Of a stretch of 64,000 bases of DNA, positions 27,071-36,469 are shown in pieces; the first letter of the stretch is position 1; every line of letters starts with the position of its first letter. Source of the DNA: Microtetraspora malaysiensis (GTDB lineage: Bacteria > Actinomycetota > Actinomycetes > Streptosporangiales > Streptosporangiaceae); the NCBI RefSeq assembly GCF_001528665.1, contig NZ_BBYJ01000009.1:1-64000 (forward strand), given 5' to 3'. A model generated the notes under the pieces. It saw nothing but the letters and a program-made list of their open reading frames with translations, did not search any database and was not told the origin of the DNA. Both the position numbers and the translations under genes were made by a program.

Positions 27071-27074
<4 letters not shown>
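25692..27074 (-). CDS. tldE: TldE/PmbA-type metalloprotease-like subunit
   Basis: A 460-residue member of the TldD/TldE (PmbA) family, lacking the HExxxH zinc motif. Family regions include RYETILPPTAVADLMIYLYW, IECTPFVLAHASGR and LLTGLTRDGVYLVENGE. In E. coli the TldD-TldE heterodimer is a zinc protease in which TldD carries the active site and TldE shapes the chamber; it trims peptides such as microcin B17. The start ATG overlaps the tldD stop (ATGA at 27071-27074), so the two are translationally coupled. Confidence 0.9.
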
Positions 27075-28564
<1,490 letters not shown>

Positions 28565-28571
28565 GTCCACG

Positions 28572-28577
28572 ATCCTA
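28572..28577 (-). promoter_or_regulatory. Leaderless -10 box for tldD
   Basis: TAGGAT on the minus strand, seven bases before ATG 28564. Confidence 0.5.
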
Positions 28578-28628
28578 ACCGTGTGATCTTGTGCCCTGCG
28601 GACAAGTGGGTTACCCGGCGGTAAGCGG

Positions 28629-28634
28629 TAGCGT
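28629..28634 (+). promoter_or_regulatory. Leaderless -10 box for fabG
   Basis: TAGCGT seven bases before ATG 28642; the transcript would start on the A of the start codon. Confidence 0.55.
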
Positions 28635-28641
28635 CCCGTGC

Positions 28642-29346
28642 ATGGCTCGTTCTGTTCTCGTCACCGGCGGCAACCGCGGCATCGGTCTCGCCATCGCCCG
28701 CGAACTCGCCGCCGCCGGCGACGCCGTCGCCGTCACCTACCGCTCCGGTGAGCCCCCGCAGGGTCTCTTCGGCGTCCGCTGCGACGTGACCAACACGGCG
28801 GACGTGGACGCCGCCTTCGAGAAGGCCGAGGCCGAGCACGGCCCGGTGGAGGTCGTGGTCGCCAACGCCGGCATCACCAAGGACACGCTGCTGCCGTTGA
28901 TGAAGGAAGAGGCCTTCACCGACGTCATCGACACCAACCTCACCGGCGCGTACCGCGTCGCCAAGCGGGCGGTGCGGCCGATGCTGAGGCTCAAGCGCGG
29001 CAGGATCGTGCTGATCTCCTCGGTCGTCGCCATGCTCGGGTCGGCCGGCCAGACCAACTACGCCGCCTCCAAGGCCGGGCTGATCGGGTTCGGCCGGTCG
29101 CTGGCCAGGGAGCTGGCCTCGCGCGGCATCACGGTCAACGTCGTCGCGCCCGGCTTCGTCGAGACCGACATGACCGCCGTGCTCGACGAGGCCCAGCAGG
29201 AGGCGATCCGCAAGAGCATCCCGCTCGGCCGCCAGGCGAGCGCGGACGAGATCGCGAAGGTTGTCAGGTTCCTGGCGAGCGACGACGCCTCCTACGTGAC
29301 CGGCGCGGTCATCCCCGTGGACGGTGGCCTCGGAATGGGTCACTGA
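28642..29346 (+). CDS. fabG: 3-oxoacyl-ACP reductase
   Basis: A 234-residue short-chain dehydrogenase. The cofactor loop VTGGNRGIGLA (residues 7-17) selects NADPH; NAGI follows at about 75-78; the catalytic residues are Ser127, Tyr140 and Lys144 (YAASK), with Asn99. FabG reduces beta-ketoacyl-ACP in type II fatty-acid synthesis. The order fabG then fabI, 80 bases apart on one strand, mirrors the mycobacterial mabA-inhA operon. ATG 28642 gives the standard N-terminus and a leaderless transcript; an earlier in-frame ATG at 28591 falls before the -10 box. Confidence 0.93.
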   Translation: MARSVLVTGGNRGIGLAIARELAAAGDAVAVTYRSGEPPQGLFGVRCDVTNTADVDAAFEKAEAEHGPVEVVVANAGITKDTLLPLMKEEAFTDVIDTNLTGAYRVAKRAVRPMLRLKRGRIVLISSVVAMLGSAGQTNYAASKAGLIGFGRSLARELASRGITVNVVAPGFVETDMTAVLDEAQQEAIRKSIPLGRQASADEIAKVVRFLASDDASYVTGAVIPVDGGLGMGH

Positions 29347-29426
29347 CTTCCTGGAAGCACCCCGGAAGGCATTCCGGCACGGACGAGAACGGGTGGCCGA
29401 AGGCCACCGGGAACTGGAGCTGACAC

Positions 29427-30191
29427 ATGGGTCTGCTGGACGGCAAGAGGCTGCTGGTCACCGGCGTCCTCACCGACTCCTCGATCGCCTTCAGCGTGGC
29501 GAAGCTCGCGCAGGAGGAGGGCGCGAGCGTCGTGCTGACCGGCTTCGGCCGCCTCAGCCTGGTCGAGCGCATCGCCAAGCGGCTGCCTGAGCCGCCGCCG
29601 GTGATCGAGCTGGACGTGCAGAACACCGAGCACCTCGACACGCTCGCCGACCGCGTGGGCGAGCACCTGGACGGCCTGGACGGCGTCGTCCACTCCATCG
29701 GCTTCGCCCCGCAGACGTGCCTGGGCGGGAACTTCCTCAACACGAGCTGGGAGGACGTGGCGACCGCCCTCCACGTCTCCACCTACTCGTTCAAGTCGCT
29801 CGCCGTCGCGTGCCTGCCGTTGATGAAGGACGGCGGCGCGGTCGTCGGCCTCGACTTCGACGCCACCAAGGCGTGGCCGGTCTACGACTGGATGGGTGTG
29901 GCCAAGGCGGGGCTGGAGTCCTGCTCCCGTTATCTCGCGCGCGACCTCGGCAAGCACGGCATCCGGGTCAACCTGGTCGCCGCCGGGCCGCTGCGCACCA
30001 TGGCCGCCAAGAGCATCCCCGGCTTCCGGGAGTTCGAGGAGAGCTGGCCGGACAAGGCGCCCCTCGGCTGGGACCTGACCGACACCGAGCCCGCGGCTCG
30101 GGCCTGCCTCGCCCTGCTCTCCGACTGGTTCCCCGCCACCACCGGGGAGATCGTGCACGTCGACGGCGGCGTCCACGCGATCGGAGCCTGA
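29427..30191 (+). CDS. fabI: Enoyl-ACP reductase (InhA/FabI type)
   Basis: A 254-residue NADH-dependent enoyl-ACP reductase. The atypical SDR motif Tyr-x6-Lys is present: Tyr153 and Lys160 in YDWMGVAKAG. The start (LLDGKRLLVTGVLTDSSIAF), HSIGFAPQ (Ser90 corresponds to InhA Ser94) and LVAAGPLRT all follow InhA. It catalyses the last step of each fatty-acid elongation cycle and is the kind of target hit by isoniazid-NAD or triclosan. It follows fabG in the same operon. Confidence 0.94.
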   Translation: MGLLDGKRLLVTGVLTDSSIAFSVAKLAQEEGASVVLTGFGRLSLVERIAKRLPEPPPVIELDVQNTEHLDTLADRVGEHLDGLDGVVHSIGFAPQTCLGGNFLNTSWEDVATALHVSTYSFKSLAVACLPLMKDGGAVVGLDFDATKAWPVYDWMGVAKAGLESCSRYLARDLGKHGIRVNLVAAGPLRTMAAKSIPGFREFEESWPDKAPLGWDLTDTEPAARACLALLSDWFPATTGEIVHVDGGVHAIGA

Positions 30192-30197
30192 CCCGGC

Positions 30198-30224
30198 CGC
30201 CGCCGCACTCATCGTGCGGCGGCG
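30198..30224. terminator. Bidirectional terminator after fabI
   Basis: Eleven-bp perfect inverted repeat (CGCCGCCGCAC / GTGCGGCGGCG) with a TCATC loop, between two convergent genes. Confidence 0.7.
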
Positions 30225-30248
30225 CCGTCGGTCGCCGATGACCGGCGC

Positions 30249-31385
30249 TCAGGCCATGCGGTGGCGGCCCGGCGATCCGCTGAGCCGGATGCCCTCGAGG
30301 GGCATCGACTCGGGCATGTTCGCGCGGGCGCGGCGCGCCGACACCACGCGGGTGGCGAGCACCGCCGACAGCAGCAGTGCCGCGGTCAGCGCCGTCTCCA
30401 TGCCGTTCTGCGACCGTCGCGCCGGGATCGCCGCGCCCTTCATGTGGGTGGACAGCCCCGGGACGTACTGCCCCGGCCACAGCAGCGGGATGCCGACGTC
30501 GTCCGGGTCCACCGAGAGGTCGACCGGGCGGATGGTCCGCCCCTCGTCGATCAGGTTCGGCCGGCTCTCCGGGGGGCGGATGGGTTCGGTCGGGAGGATG
30601 TCGTTCCCGGCCTCGCCGCGCACCATGCCCGCCTTGGTCTTGTCCGCCGCGTCCTCGCCGGACGGCTTGGCCGTACCGCCCCCCGTGTCGCCGCAGGCGC
30701 CGCCGGAGGCCCCTGGGAGGCAGCCGTCCTTCTCCGTCTCCGTCTGGGTCAGCCCGCCGGTCAGGTCCACCGCGCCCCGCACGACGTCGTCCACGGCGCC
30801 CACCGCGCCCCCTACGACTCCGCCGACCGCGCCGCCGACACCGCCTCCGGACGATCCTGAGCCGTCCGAAGCACCCGTGCCGCCCGTGCCGCCCTTGGCG
30901 CCCAGCGCGTCACCGAGTCCCTTGACCGTGCCGTTCAGCGTGTCCGTGACCCCGCCGACGGTGTCCCCGAGGGTGTCGGTCACGCCGCCGACGGTGCCAC
31001 CGAGGGTGTTGGTCAGGCCGCCGACCGTATCGCCGAGCCCGCCACCGCCGCCGAGGCCGCCCACCGTGTCGGCCACTCCGCCCACGGTCGTGCTCAACGT
31101 GCCGGTCACGCCGTTGACCGTGCCGTTCACCGTGCCCGTCACACCACCGACCGCCGTGTCGACCACGCCGCTGAGCCCTGACGTCGCGCCGCCGGTCGCC
31201 GCGTCCAGCGTGCCGGTCACGCCGTGGACCACCGAGCAAAGTCCGTTGGTCACGCCGGACAGGATCCCGCTGCCCGTGCAGTCGGCCGCCTGCGCCGGCT
31301 CGGCCGCCAGCAGGGGGACTCCCACGCTGAGGGCAACCGCCAGCGCACCCGCAGAGATCGCGGACGTGTGACGTCCGATCTCCAT
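30249..31385 (-). CDS. Secreted surface protein with 11-residue amphipathic repeats
   Basis: A 378-residue exported protein. A Sec signal peptide (residues 1-34, cleavage after AQA) is followed by a Cys pair region, then about eight copies of an 11-residue repeat at residues 78-163, best seen as TVGGLTNTLGG, TVGGVTDTLGD, TVGGVTDTLNG. Val/Leu recur at positions 2, 5 and 9. A low-complexity Gly/Ser stretch, a second Cys pair (CLPGASGGAC), a Pro-rich segment and a C-terminal hydrophobic helix (TALTAALLLSAVLATR) with basic tail complete it. This suggests a wall-spanning, membrane-anchored protein. No known function; I do not recognise the family. Confidence 0.82.
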   Translation of the reverse strand: MEIGRHTSAISAGALAVALSVGVPLLAAEPAQAADCTGSGILSGVTNGLCSVVHGVTGTLDAATGGATSGLSGVVDTAVGGVTGTVNGTVNGVTGTLSTTVGGVADTVGGLGGGGGLGDTVGGLTNTLGGTVGGVTDTLGDTVGGVTDTLNGTVKGLGDALGAKGGTGGTGASDGSGSSGGGVGGAVGGVVGGAVGAVDDVVRGAVDLTGGLTQTETEKDGCLPGASGGACGDTGGGTAKPSGEDAADKTKAGMVRGEAGNDILPTEPIRPPESRPNLIDEGRTIRPVDLSVDPDDVGIPLLWPGQYVPGLSTHMKGAAIPARRSQNGMETALTAALLLSAVLATRVVSARRARANMPESMPLEGIRLSGSPGRHRMA

Positions 31386-31672
31386 ATGCTCCCCTTCCCG
31401 AAATGCGGATTCGTCGTTTCCCCGCTCGTCGGACGCGTCCGGCGCCCCGCCGCTCCCGACCCGGCCACACCTCGCCGTCGCCGTACGGTGAATGTCGTGG
31501 AATGTCGCGTGAACGTGATGGGCGGCATGTGCCGGACGAACCCTACGACTCCCACTCTTTTCCCATGCGCCCCGATTTTTCGCCGAAAGTTGCGATTCGG
31601 TATGGACGCGTGATACGCGAGAAGAACTCTCGTTTTTACGTCAGGGGTGCCGGAGACCGACGTCGGGGCGGC

Positions 31673-32611
31673 TCAGGAGTCGGAGACGTCGTCCAGGGCT
31701 TCGCGGATCGCCTGCGGGAGGGTGAGCTCCTCGGCCTGGAGAACCCCGAGAAGCTGGGCATGCGTGCGCGTGCCGACCACGGCGGCCGACACGCCCGGGC
31801 GGTCCCGGATCCACGCGAGAGCCACCGAGAGCGGCGACACGCCGAGGCCGTCGGCCGCCGTCGCGACCGATTCCACGATCCTGCGGCACCGTTCATCCAG
31901 GTATGGCCGGACGAACTCGGCGAAATGCGGCGTCGCCGCGCGGGAGTCCGCGGGGATGCCGGTGCGGTACTTGCCGGTCAGCACGCCCCGGCCGAGCGGC
32001 GACCAGGCCAGGAAGCCGGCGCCGACGTGCGCGGCGGCCGGGAGCACCTCCTGCTCCGCGTCCCGGGCGAGCAGGGAGTACTCCCCCTGGGCGCAGACGA
32101 TGGGGGCGCGGGAGTCGGCCGCGCGCTGCCACACCGCCGCCGCGGCGAGCTGCCAGCCGGCGTAGTCGCACACGCCGGCGTAGGCCGTACGCCCCGTGGA
32201 GACGGCGAGATCGACGGCGGCGAGCGTCTCCTCCAGGGGGACGTCGGGGTCGAAGGCGTGGAGCTGCCACAGGTCCACGTCGTCCAGCCCCAGCCGCGAC
32301 AGGGAGGCGTCGAGGGCGCGGATGAGATGCCGGCGCGAGGCGTCGGGCCGTCCGCCGGGGGTCAGCACCGCTTTGGTGGAGATCACCAGCTCGTCGCGCC
32401 GCACCACGTCGCGGAGCAGGCGGCCGATCAGCAGCTCGGCGTCGCCGCCGCCGTAGACGTCGGCCGTGTCGATCAGCGTGCCCCCGGCCTCGACGAACTC
32501 GGTGATCTGGGCGGTCGCCTCCTCGGCGCCGGTGTCGCGGGCCCAGGTCATCGTGCCGAGCCCCAACCGGGACACCGACAGACCGCTGCGCCCGACAAGT
32601 CGCTGATCCAT
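31673..32611 (-). CDS. Aldo/keto reductase
   Basis: A 312-residue TIM-barrel NADPH-dependent reductase. The catalytic tetrad is Asp48, Tyr53, Lys80 and His118 (LIDTADVYGGG, ISTKAV, LWQLHAFDP). The C-terminal cofactor loop is AVVGTRTHAQL. It reduces aldehydes, ketones or sugars; the physiological substrate is unknown. It is divergent from uppP with only 44 bases between starts. The 287-base stretch to the next gene downstream (31386-31672) holds no gene that I can support. Confidence 0.9.
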   Translation of the reverse strand: MDQRLVGRSGLSVSRLGLGTMTWARDTGAEEATAQITEFVEAGGTLIDTADVYGGGDAELLIGRLLRDVVRRDELVISTKAVLTPGGRPDASRRHLIRALDASLSRLGLDDVDLWQLHAFDPDVPLEETLAAVDLAVSTGRTAYAGVCDYAGWQLAAAAVWQRAADSRAPIVCAQGEYSLLARDAEQEVLPAAAHVGAGFLAWSPLGRGVLTGKYRTGIPADSRAATPHFAEFVRPYLDERCRRIVESVATAADGLGVSPLSVALAWIRDRPGVSAAVVGTRTHAQLLGVLQAEELTLPQAIREALDDVSDS

Positions 32612-32641
32612 TGTCAGGCCAGATTAGCGCGTCAGAGCGTT

Positions 32642-32647
32642 TAGGCT
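32642..32647 (+). promoter_or_regulatory. Leaderless -10 box for uppP
   Basis: TAGGCT eight bases before GTG 32656. Confidence 0.55.
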
Positions 32648-32655
32648 GGCCCATC

Positions 32656-33474
32656 GTGGACTCTCTCCAGGCCATCGTGCTCGGCATCGTGCAGGGACTC
32701 ACCGAATTCCTGCCCATCTCAAGTTCCGCGCACCTGCTGATCGTGCCGAAGCTGCTGGGGTGGTCCGATCCCGGCGCCGCCTTCACCGCGGTGATCCAGC
32801 TCGGCACGATGCTGGCGGTGCTCATCTACTTCTGGCGCGACATCGTCCGGATCCTGTGGACCTGGCTGCGCAGCCTGTGGACCCCGGACCTGCGCGGCCA
32901 CCTCGACGCCCGCATGGGCTGGTACATCGGCCTCGGGACCGTTCCCATCGGCGTCGCCGGCCTGCTGTTCAAGGACGCGATCGAGGGCCCGGCGCGCAAC
33001 CTGTGGCTCAACGCCGGCATGCTCATCCTCTTCGGCCTGCTGCTGCTCGCCGCCGACCAGATGGGGCGGAAGAAGAAAGAGGTCGCCGACCTCGGCCTGC
33101 GCGACGGCCTGATCATCGGCGCCTGGCAGATGCTGCCGCTGATCCCCGGCGCCTCCCGGTCCGGCTCCACGATGACCGGCGCGATGTTCCTCGGGTACAC
33201 CCGGGAGGCCGCCGCGCGGTACTCGTTCCTGCTGTCGATCCCGGCGGTGGTCCTGTCCGGACTGTTCGAGCTGCGCCACATCGGCGACGGGGGAGGCGTG
33301 CCCCCGGTGCCGACCGCGGTCGCGACCATCGTCTCGTTCGTCGTCGGGTACGCCTCGATCGCCTGGCTGTTGCGCTACGTCGCCAAGCATTCGACCATCG
33401 TGTTCGTGGTCTACCGGGTCTTCGCGGGCGCCTTCCTGCTCACGCTCCTCTCGCTGGGCGTGATCTCCTCATGA
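32656..33474 (+). CDS. uppP: Undecaprenyl-diphosphatase
   Basis: A 272-residue polytopic membrane enzyme of the BacA/UppP family. Active-site motifs are QGLTEFLPISSSAHL (Glu17, His26) and PGASRSGSTM. The upstream Glu of the E. coli motif is Gln13 here, as in many actinobacterial members. It dephosphorylates undecaprenyl diphosphate to recycle the lipid carrier of peptidoglycan and other wall polymers. GTG 32656 fits both family length and the leaderless promoter. Its stop codon overlaps the start of the next gene (ATGA), showing translational coupling. Confidence 0.95.
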   Translation: MDSLQAIVLGIVQGLTEFLPISSSAHLLIVPKLLGWSDPGAAFTAVIQLGTMLAVLIYFWRDIVRILWTWLRSLWTPDLRGHLDARMGWYIGLGTVPIGVAGLLFKDAIEGPARNLWLNAGMLILFGLLLLAADQMGRKKKEVADLGLRDGLIIGAWQMLPLIPGASRSGSTMTGAMFLGYTREAAARYSFLLSIPAVVLSGLFELRHIGDGGGVPPVPTAVATIVSFVVGYASIAWLLRYVAKHSTIVFVVYRVFAGAFLLTLLSLGVISS

Positions 33475-34178
33475 CCACCCTCCTGCTCCTGCGGCACGGC
33501 CTCACCGCGATGACGGGGCCGGTGCTCGCGGGCTGGACGCCGGGCGTCCACCTCGACGAGCGCGGGCGAGAGCAGGCCGACGCGCTGGCCGCGAGGCTCG
33601 CGCCCCTCGACCTCGACGCCATCGTGTCCAGCCCGCTCGACCGCTGCCAGGAGACCGCGCGCGCGGTGGCGCTGCGTCAGGAGCGGTGCCGTACGGTCCA
33701 GACCGACGACCGCTTCGGCGAGTGCGGCTACGGCGACTGGACCGGCCGGCCGATCGAGGAGCTGGCCCGCGAGCCGCTCTGGCAGGTCGTCCAGGCCCAC
33801 CCCAGCGCCGCGGTGTTCCCCGGAGGTGAGGCGCTCGCCGACACCCAGAGCCGGGCCGTGCGCGCCGTGCGCGAGTGGAACGACCGGCTGGGCGAGAAGG
33901 CGACCTACGCGGTCTGCACCCACGGTGACGTGATCAAGGCGATCGTCGCCGACGCGCTGGGGCTGCATCTGGACCAGTTCCAGCGGATCACCGCCTATCC
34001 CGCCTCGCTCACCGTCATCCGCTACACCCCGTTGCGCCCCTTCCTGCTCAGGCTCAACGACATCGGCGGCGACGTGGCGGATCTGATCCCTCCCAGTGAG
34101 GTTCCGGAGGAGCACGGCGGGGGAGAAAACATCACCGGGAGCGATGCCGCCGTCGGCGGCGGAGCCGGGACCACGTAA
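33471..34178 (+). CDS. Histidine phosphatase, MSMEG_4193 type
   Basis: A 235-residue histidine phosphatase. The nucleophile motif is LLRHGLTAM near the N-terminus (His9), the second His lies in VCTHGDVIKAI and the substrate Glu in FGECGYGDW. This subfamily is always found beside DUF3090 and SCO1664-type genes in actinobacteria; its substrate is unknown. ATGA overlap with uppP and a 9-base gap to the next gene define one operon, although the next gene also has its own leaderless promoter. Confidence 0.9.
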   Translation: MTTLLLLRHGLTAMTGPVLAGWTPGVHLDERGREQADALAARLAPLDLDAIVSSPLDRCQETARAVALRQERCRTVQTDDRFGECGYGDWTGRPIEELAREPLWQVVQAHPSAAVFPGGEALADTQSRAVRAVREWNDRLGEKATYAVCTHGDVIKAIVADALGLHLDQFQRITAYPASLTVIRYTPLRPFLLRLNDIGGDVADLIPPSEVPEEHGGGENITGSDAAVGGGAGTT

Positions 34179-34181
34179 GGT
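34176..34181 (+). promoter_or_regulatory. Leaderless -10 box for DUF3090 gene
   Basis: TAAGGT six bases before ATG 34188, overlapping the previous stop codon (TAA). Confidence 0.4.
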
Positions 34182-34187
34182 CGGGTT

Positions 34188-34766
34188 ATGCCGGTCTTCG
34201 ACTACGATCCGCCTGACAGGTTCGTGGCCGGTGCCGTCGGGCAACCGGGAGCACGGGCCTTCTTCCTGCAGGCCCGCGGCCAGGGCAGGATGACCACGGT
34301 CGCGCTTGAGAAATTCCAGGTCGCCGTGCTCGCCGACCGGCTCGACGAGCTGCTCGACGAGGTGCTGCGCCGAACCGGAGGCCGCGCCCCCGTCCCCGCC
34401 TCCGCGCCCGTCGAGCTCGCCGACGACGCCCCGCTCGACCTGCCGATCGACGAGGACTTCCGGGTGGGCACGATGGCGCTCGCCTGGGACCCCGAGACCT
34501 CCCAGGTGATCATCGAGGCGCAGGAGGCCACGGCCGCCGAGGAGGAGGACGAGCTGTTCGAGCCCGACGAGCTCGAGCTCGAGCTCGAGCCCGCGGTCCT
34601 GCGGGTGCGGATCAGCCCCGCCGCCGCACGGGCGTTCAGCCGGCGGGCACTCGACCTCGTCGCCGCCGGCCGTCCGCCGTGCCCGCTGTGCGGGCAGCCG
34701 CTGGAGCCGGAGGGGCACATCTGCGTACGTCTCAACGGACACCACCCCGGGGGAATGTCGGCGTGA
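34188..34766 (+). CDS. DUF3090 family protein
   Basis: A 192-residue soluble protein of the actinobacterial DUF3090 family. It begins MPVFDYDPPDRFVAGAVG and ends with a zinc-ribbon-like CPLCGQPLEPEGHIC. A very acidic stretch of Glu/Asp/Leu around residues 118-138 precedes it, encoded by a repetitive GAGCTC-rich run. Function is unknown. It is always linked to the phosphatase upstream and the kinase-like gene downstream, suggesting a joint role, possibly in modification or ubiquitin-like/Pup-related chemistry, but nothing in the sequence proves that. Confidence 0.9.
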   Translation: MPVFDYDPPDRFVAGAVGQPGARAFFLQARGQGRMTTVALEKFQVAVLADRLDELLDEVLRRTGGRAPVPASAPVELADDAPLDLPIDEDFRVGTMALAWDPETSQVIIEAQEATAAEEEDELFEPDELELELEPAVLRVRISPAAARAFSRRALDLVAAGRPPCPLCGQPLEPEGHICVRLNGHHPGGMSA

Positions 34767-34836
34767 GCGAGCGAAGCGGCGGGGCGGGCGAGCCGCCCGG
34801 CGGGGGCGCGGGCGGCGCGCCGGGCAGGGGGGCCGG

Positions 34837-35598
34837 ATGACCGCGGAGAGCGATCCGGCCGTCGGCGTGGACGGCGTCGCCGGGCTGGACGACGCCACGG
34901 CGCTCCGCCTGCTGCGCGACGGCACCATCGATGTGGCCGGCCGTCTGGTCGAGGCCACGAACATGACGCTCTACTGCTCGGTGCGCCTGGACGAGCTCGT
35001 CGCCGCCTGTGTCTACAAGCCGGTGCGCGGCGAGCGGCCACTCTGGGACTTCCCCGACGGCACGCTGGCCGCCCGCGAAGTCGCCGCCTACGAGGTGGCC
35101 GCCGCCACTGGCTGGCGCATCGTCCCCCCGACGGTCTACCGCGACGGTCCCTTCGGGGCGGGCATGGTCCAGCTCTGGATCGACGCCGACCCGGCCGTCG
35201 ACCTGCTGGCCCTGATCCGCGGCCGGACCCCCGGGCTGCGCCGCATGGCCCTCTTCGACGCCGTCGTCAACAACGCCGACCGCAAGGGCGGGCACCTGCT
35301 CCCGCTGGGCGACGGGCACATCTACGGCGTCGACCACGGGGTCTGCTTCTCCGTGGAGGACAAGCTGCGCACCGTGCTGTGGCAGTGGCGCGGCAAGCCG
35401 CTCTCCCGTGAGGCCGTCTCGGTCCTGGCGCATCTCGAGCGAGAGATCGACCGGGGCCGGCTGGGGCGACGGCTGCGCGAGCTCCTCACCCAGGCCGAGG
35501 TGGAGGCCACCTGGCAGCGCGTACGACGGCTGCTCGACGCCGGCGTGCACCCCTACCCCTCCGATGACTGGCCGGCGGTTCCGTGGCCACCGATTTGA
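34837..35598 (+). CDS. SCO1664-family protein, PI3/4-kinase-like fold
   Basis: A 253-residue protein. CVYKPVRGERPLWDFP supplies a candidate ATP-binding Lys, VVNNADRKGGHLL resembles the kinase catalytic loop (Asp-Arg-Lys-x-Gly-Asn/His) and IYGVDHGVCF the metal-binding Asp motif, as in phosphatidylinositol 3/4-kinase-like proteins. The substrate is unknown. It follows the DUF3090 gene after a 70-base GC-rich spacer beginning GTGAGCGAGCG. The trio phosphatase - DUF3090 - kinase-like is conserved across actinobacteria. Confidence 0.88.
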   Translation: MTAESDPAVGVDGVAGLDDATALRLLRDGTIDVAGRLVEATNMTLYCSVRLDELVAACVYKPVRGERPLWDFPDGTLAAREVAAYEVAAATGWRIVPPTVYRDGPFGAGMVQLWIDADPAVDLLALIRGRTPGLRRMALFDAVVNNADRKGGHLLPLGDGHIYGVDHGVCFSVEDKLRTVLWQWRGKPLSREAVSVLAHLEREIDRGRLGRRLRELLTQAEVEATWQRVRRLLDAGVHPYPSDDWPAVPWPPI

Positions 35599-35677
35599 GA
35601 CATCGGCGGACTTGTGCAAATGGTTCGAAACCATGCACTCTGCATGCGTCTCTACCGATTCTGGAGGGAAACCAGCA

Positions 35678-36418
35678 TTGTGCACGGTAATCGTGAGTGT
35701 CGACCCCGAGGCTCGGGTGCCGGTGCTCCTCGCGGGTGTCAGGGACGAGTTCGTGTCGCGGCCGTGGATGTCCCCGGCGCGGTACTGGGCCGCCCATCCG
35801 GGGCTGATCGGCGGGCGTGACCTGCGGGCCGGCGGCACCTGGCTGGCGGTCGACCCGGCCAACCGGCGGGTGGCCGCCCTGCTGAACGGGCAGGGGACGC
35901 CGGCGCCGGAGAACATCCGGCGTTCCCGGGGCGACCTGCCGCTGCGCGCCGCGGACACCGGCGAACTGCCCCGGATCGACCTCGCCGCCTACGACCCCTT
36001 CCACCTCGTCGTCGGCGGCCTCGACGGCGTACGGCTGTGGAGCTGGAACGGCGAGCGGGTGACGGAGGAGAAGCTGCCCTCCGGCGTCCACATGATCGTC
36101 AACGGCGGGTGGGAGCGCGGCGACGACAATCCGCGCGTCAGCCGGTTCCGGCCGAGGTTCGCGGCGGCGCCACGTCCGGCGCGCCTGGGCTCCGGCTCCC
36201 CGCGCAGGTTCTGGGGGGAGTGGCTGCCGATCGCGTCGGGAGACGGCCTGCCCCTGGAGGACCCCCGCGCCCTCGTTTTCCGGCAGGTCACCGAGGACGG
36301 CCGGATCTTCGCGTCCCTCTCGGTCACCCTGGTGGCCCTGGCGGACGAGGGTGTGCGCTACGACTTCTGCCCCGTCCCCGGAGACGTCTCGTCCTGGCAC
36401 CAGGTCGAGACGGTGTGA
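35678..36418 (+). CDS. NRDE/TANGO2-family protein
   Basis: About 246 residues. The mature N-terminus MCTVIVSVDPEARVP with Cys2, followed by GVRDEFVSRPW, is the NRDE (TANGO2) signature; the family has an Ntn-hydrolase-like fold in which Cys2 would be the nucleophile. Eukaryotic TANGO2 relates to lipid or haem handling; bacterial function is unknown. The start is TTG 35678, chosen because it places Cys at position 2 and has GGAGGG nine bases upstream; the open frame runs back into the SCO1664-type gene without homology. Confidence 0.85.
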   Translation: MCTVIVSVDPEARVPVLLAGVRDEFVSRPWMSPARYWAAHPGLIGGRDLRAGGTWLAVDPANRRVAALLNGQGTPAPENIRRSRGDLPLRAADTGELPRIDLAAYDPFHLVVGGLDGVRLWSWNGERVTEEKLPSGVHMIVNGGWERGDDNPRVSRFRPRFAAAPRPARLGSGSPRRFWGEWLPIASGDGLPLEDPRALVFRQVTEDGRIFASLSVTLVALADEGVRYDFCPVPGDVSSWHQVETV

Positions 36419-36456
36419 CGGGGAGGGGAGCTGATCCGAGCTCTCCGCGGCGCGGA

Positions 36457-36462
36457 TAGGCT
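36457..36462 (+). promoter_or_regulatory. Leaderless -10 box for mshC
   Basis: TAGGCT seven bases before ATG 36470. Confidence 0.6.
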
Positions 36463-36469
36463 CGGGTTC

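Noticed and set aside
31618-31637. Short hairpin CGAGA/TCTCG followed by TTTTT on the plus strand
   Set aside because: Only five base pairs, and no plus-strand gene upstream for it to terminate.
34763-34839. 25-codon GTG frame between DUF3090 and SCO1664-type genes
   Set aside because: Extremely Gly-rich low-complexity spacer without homology; the GTGAGCGAGCG start is just the previous stop region.
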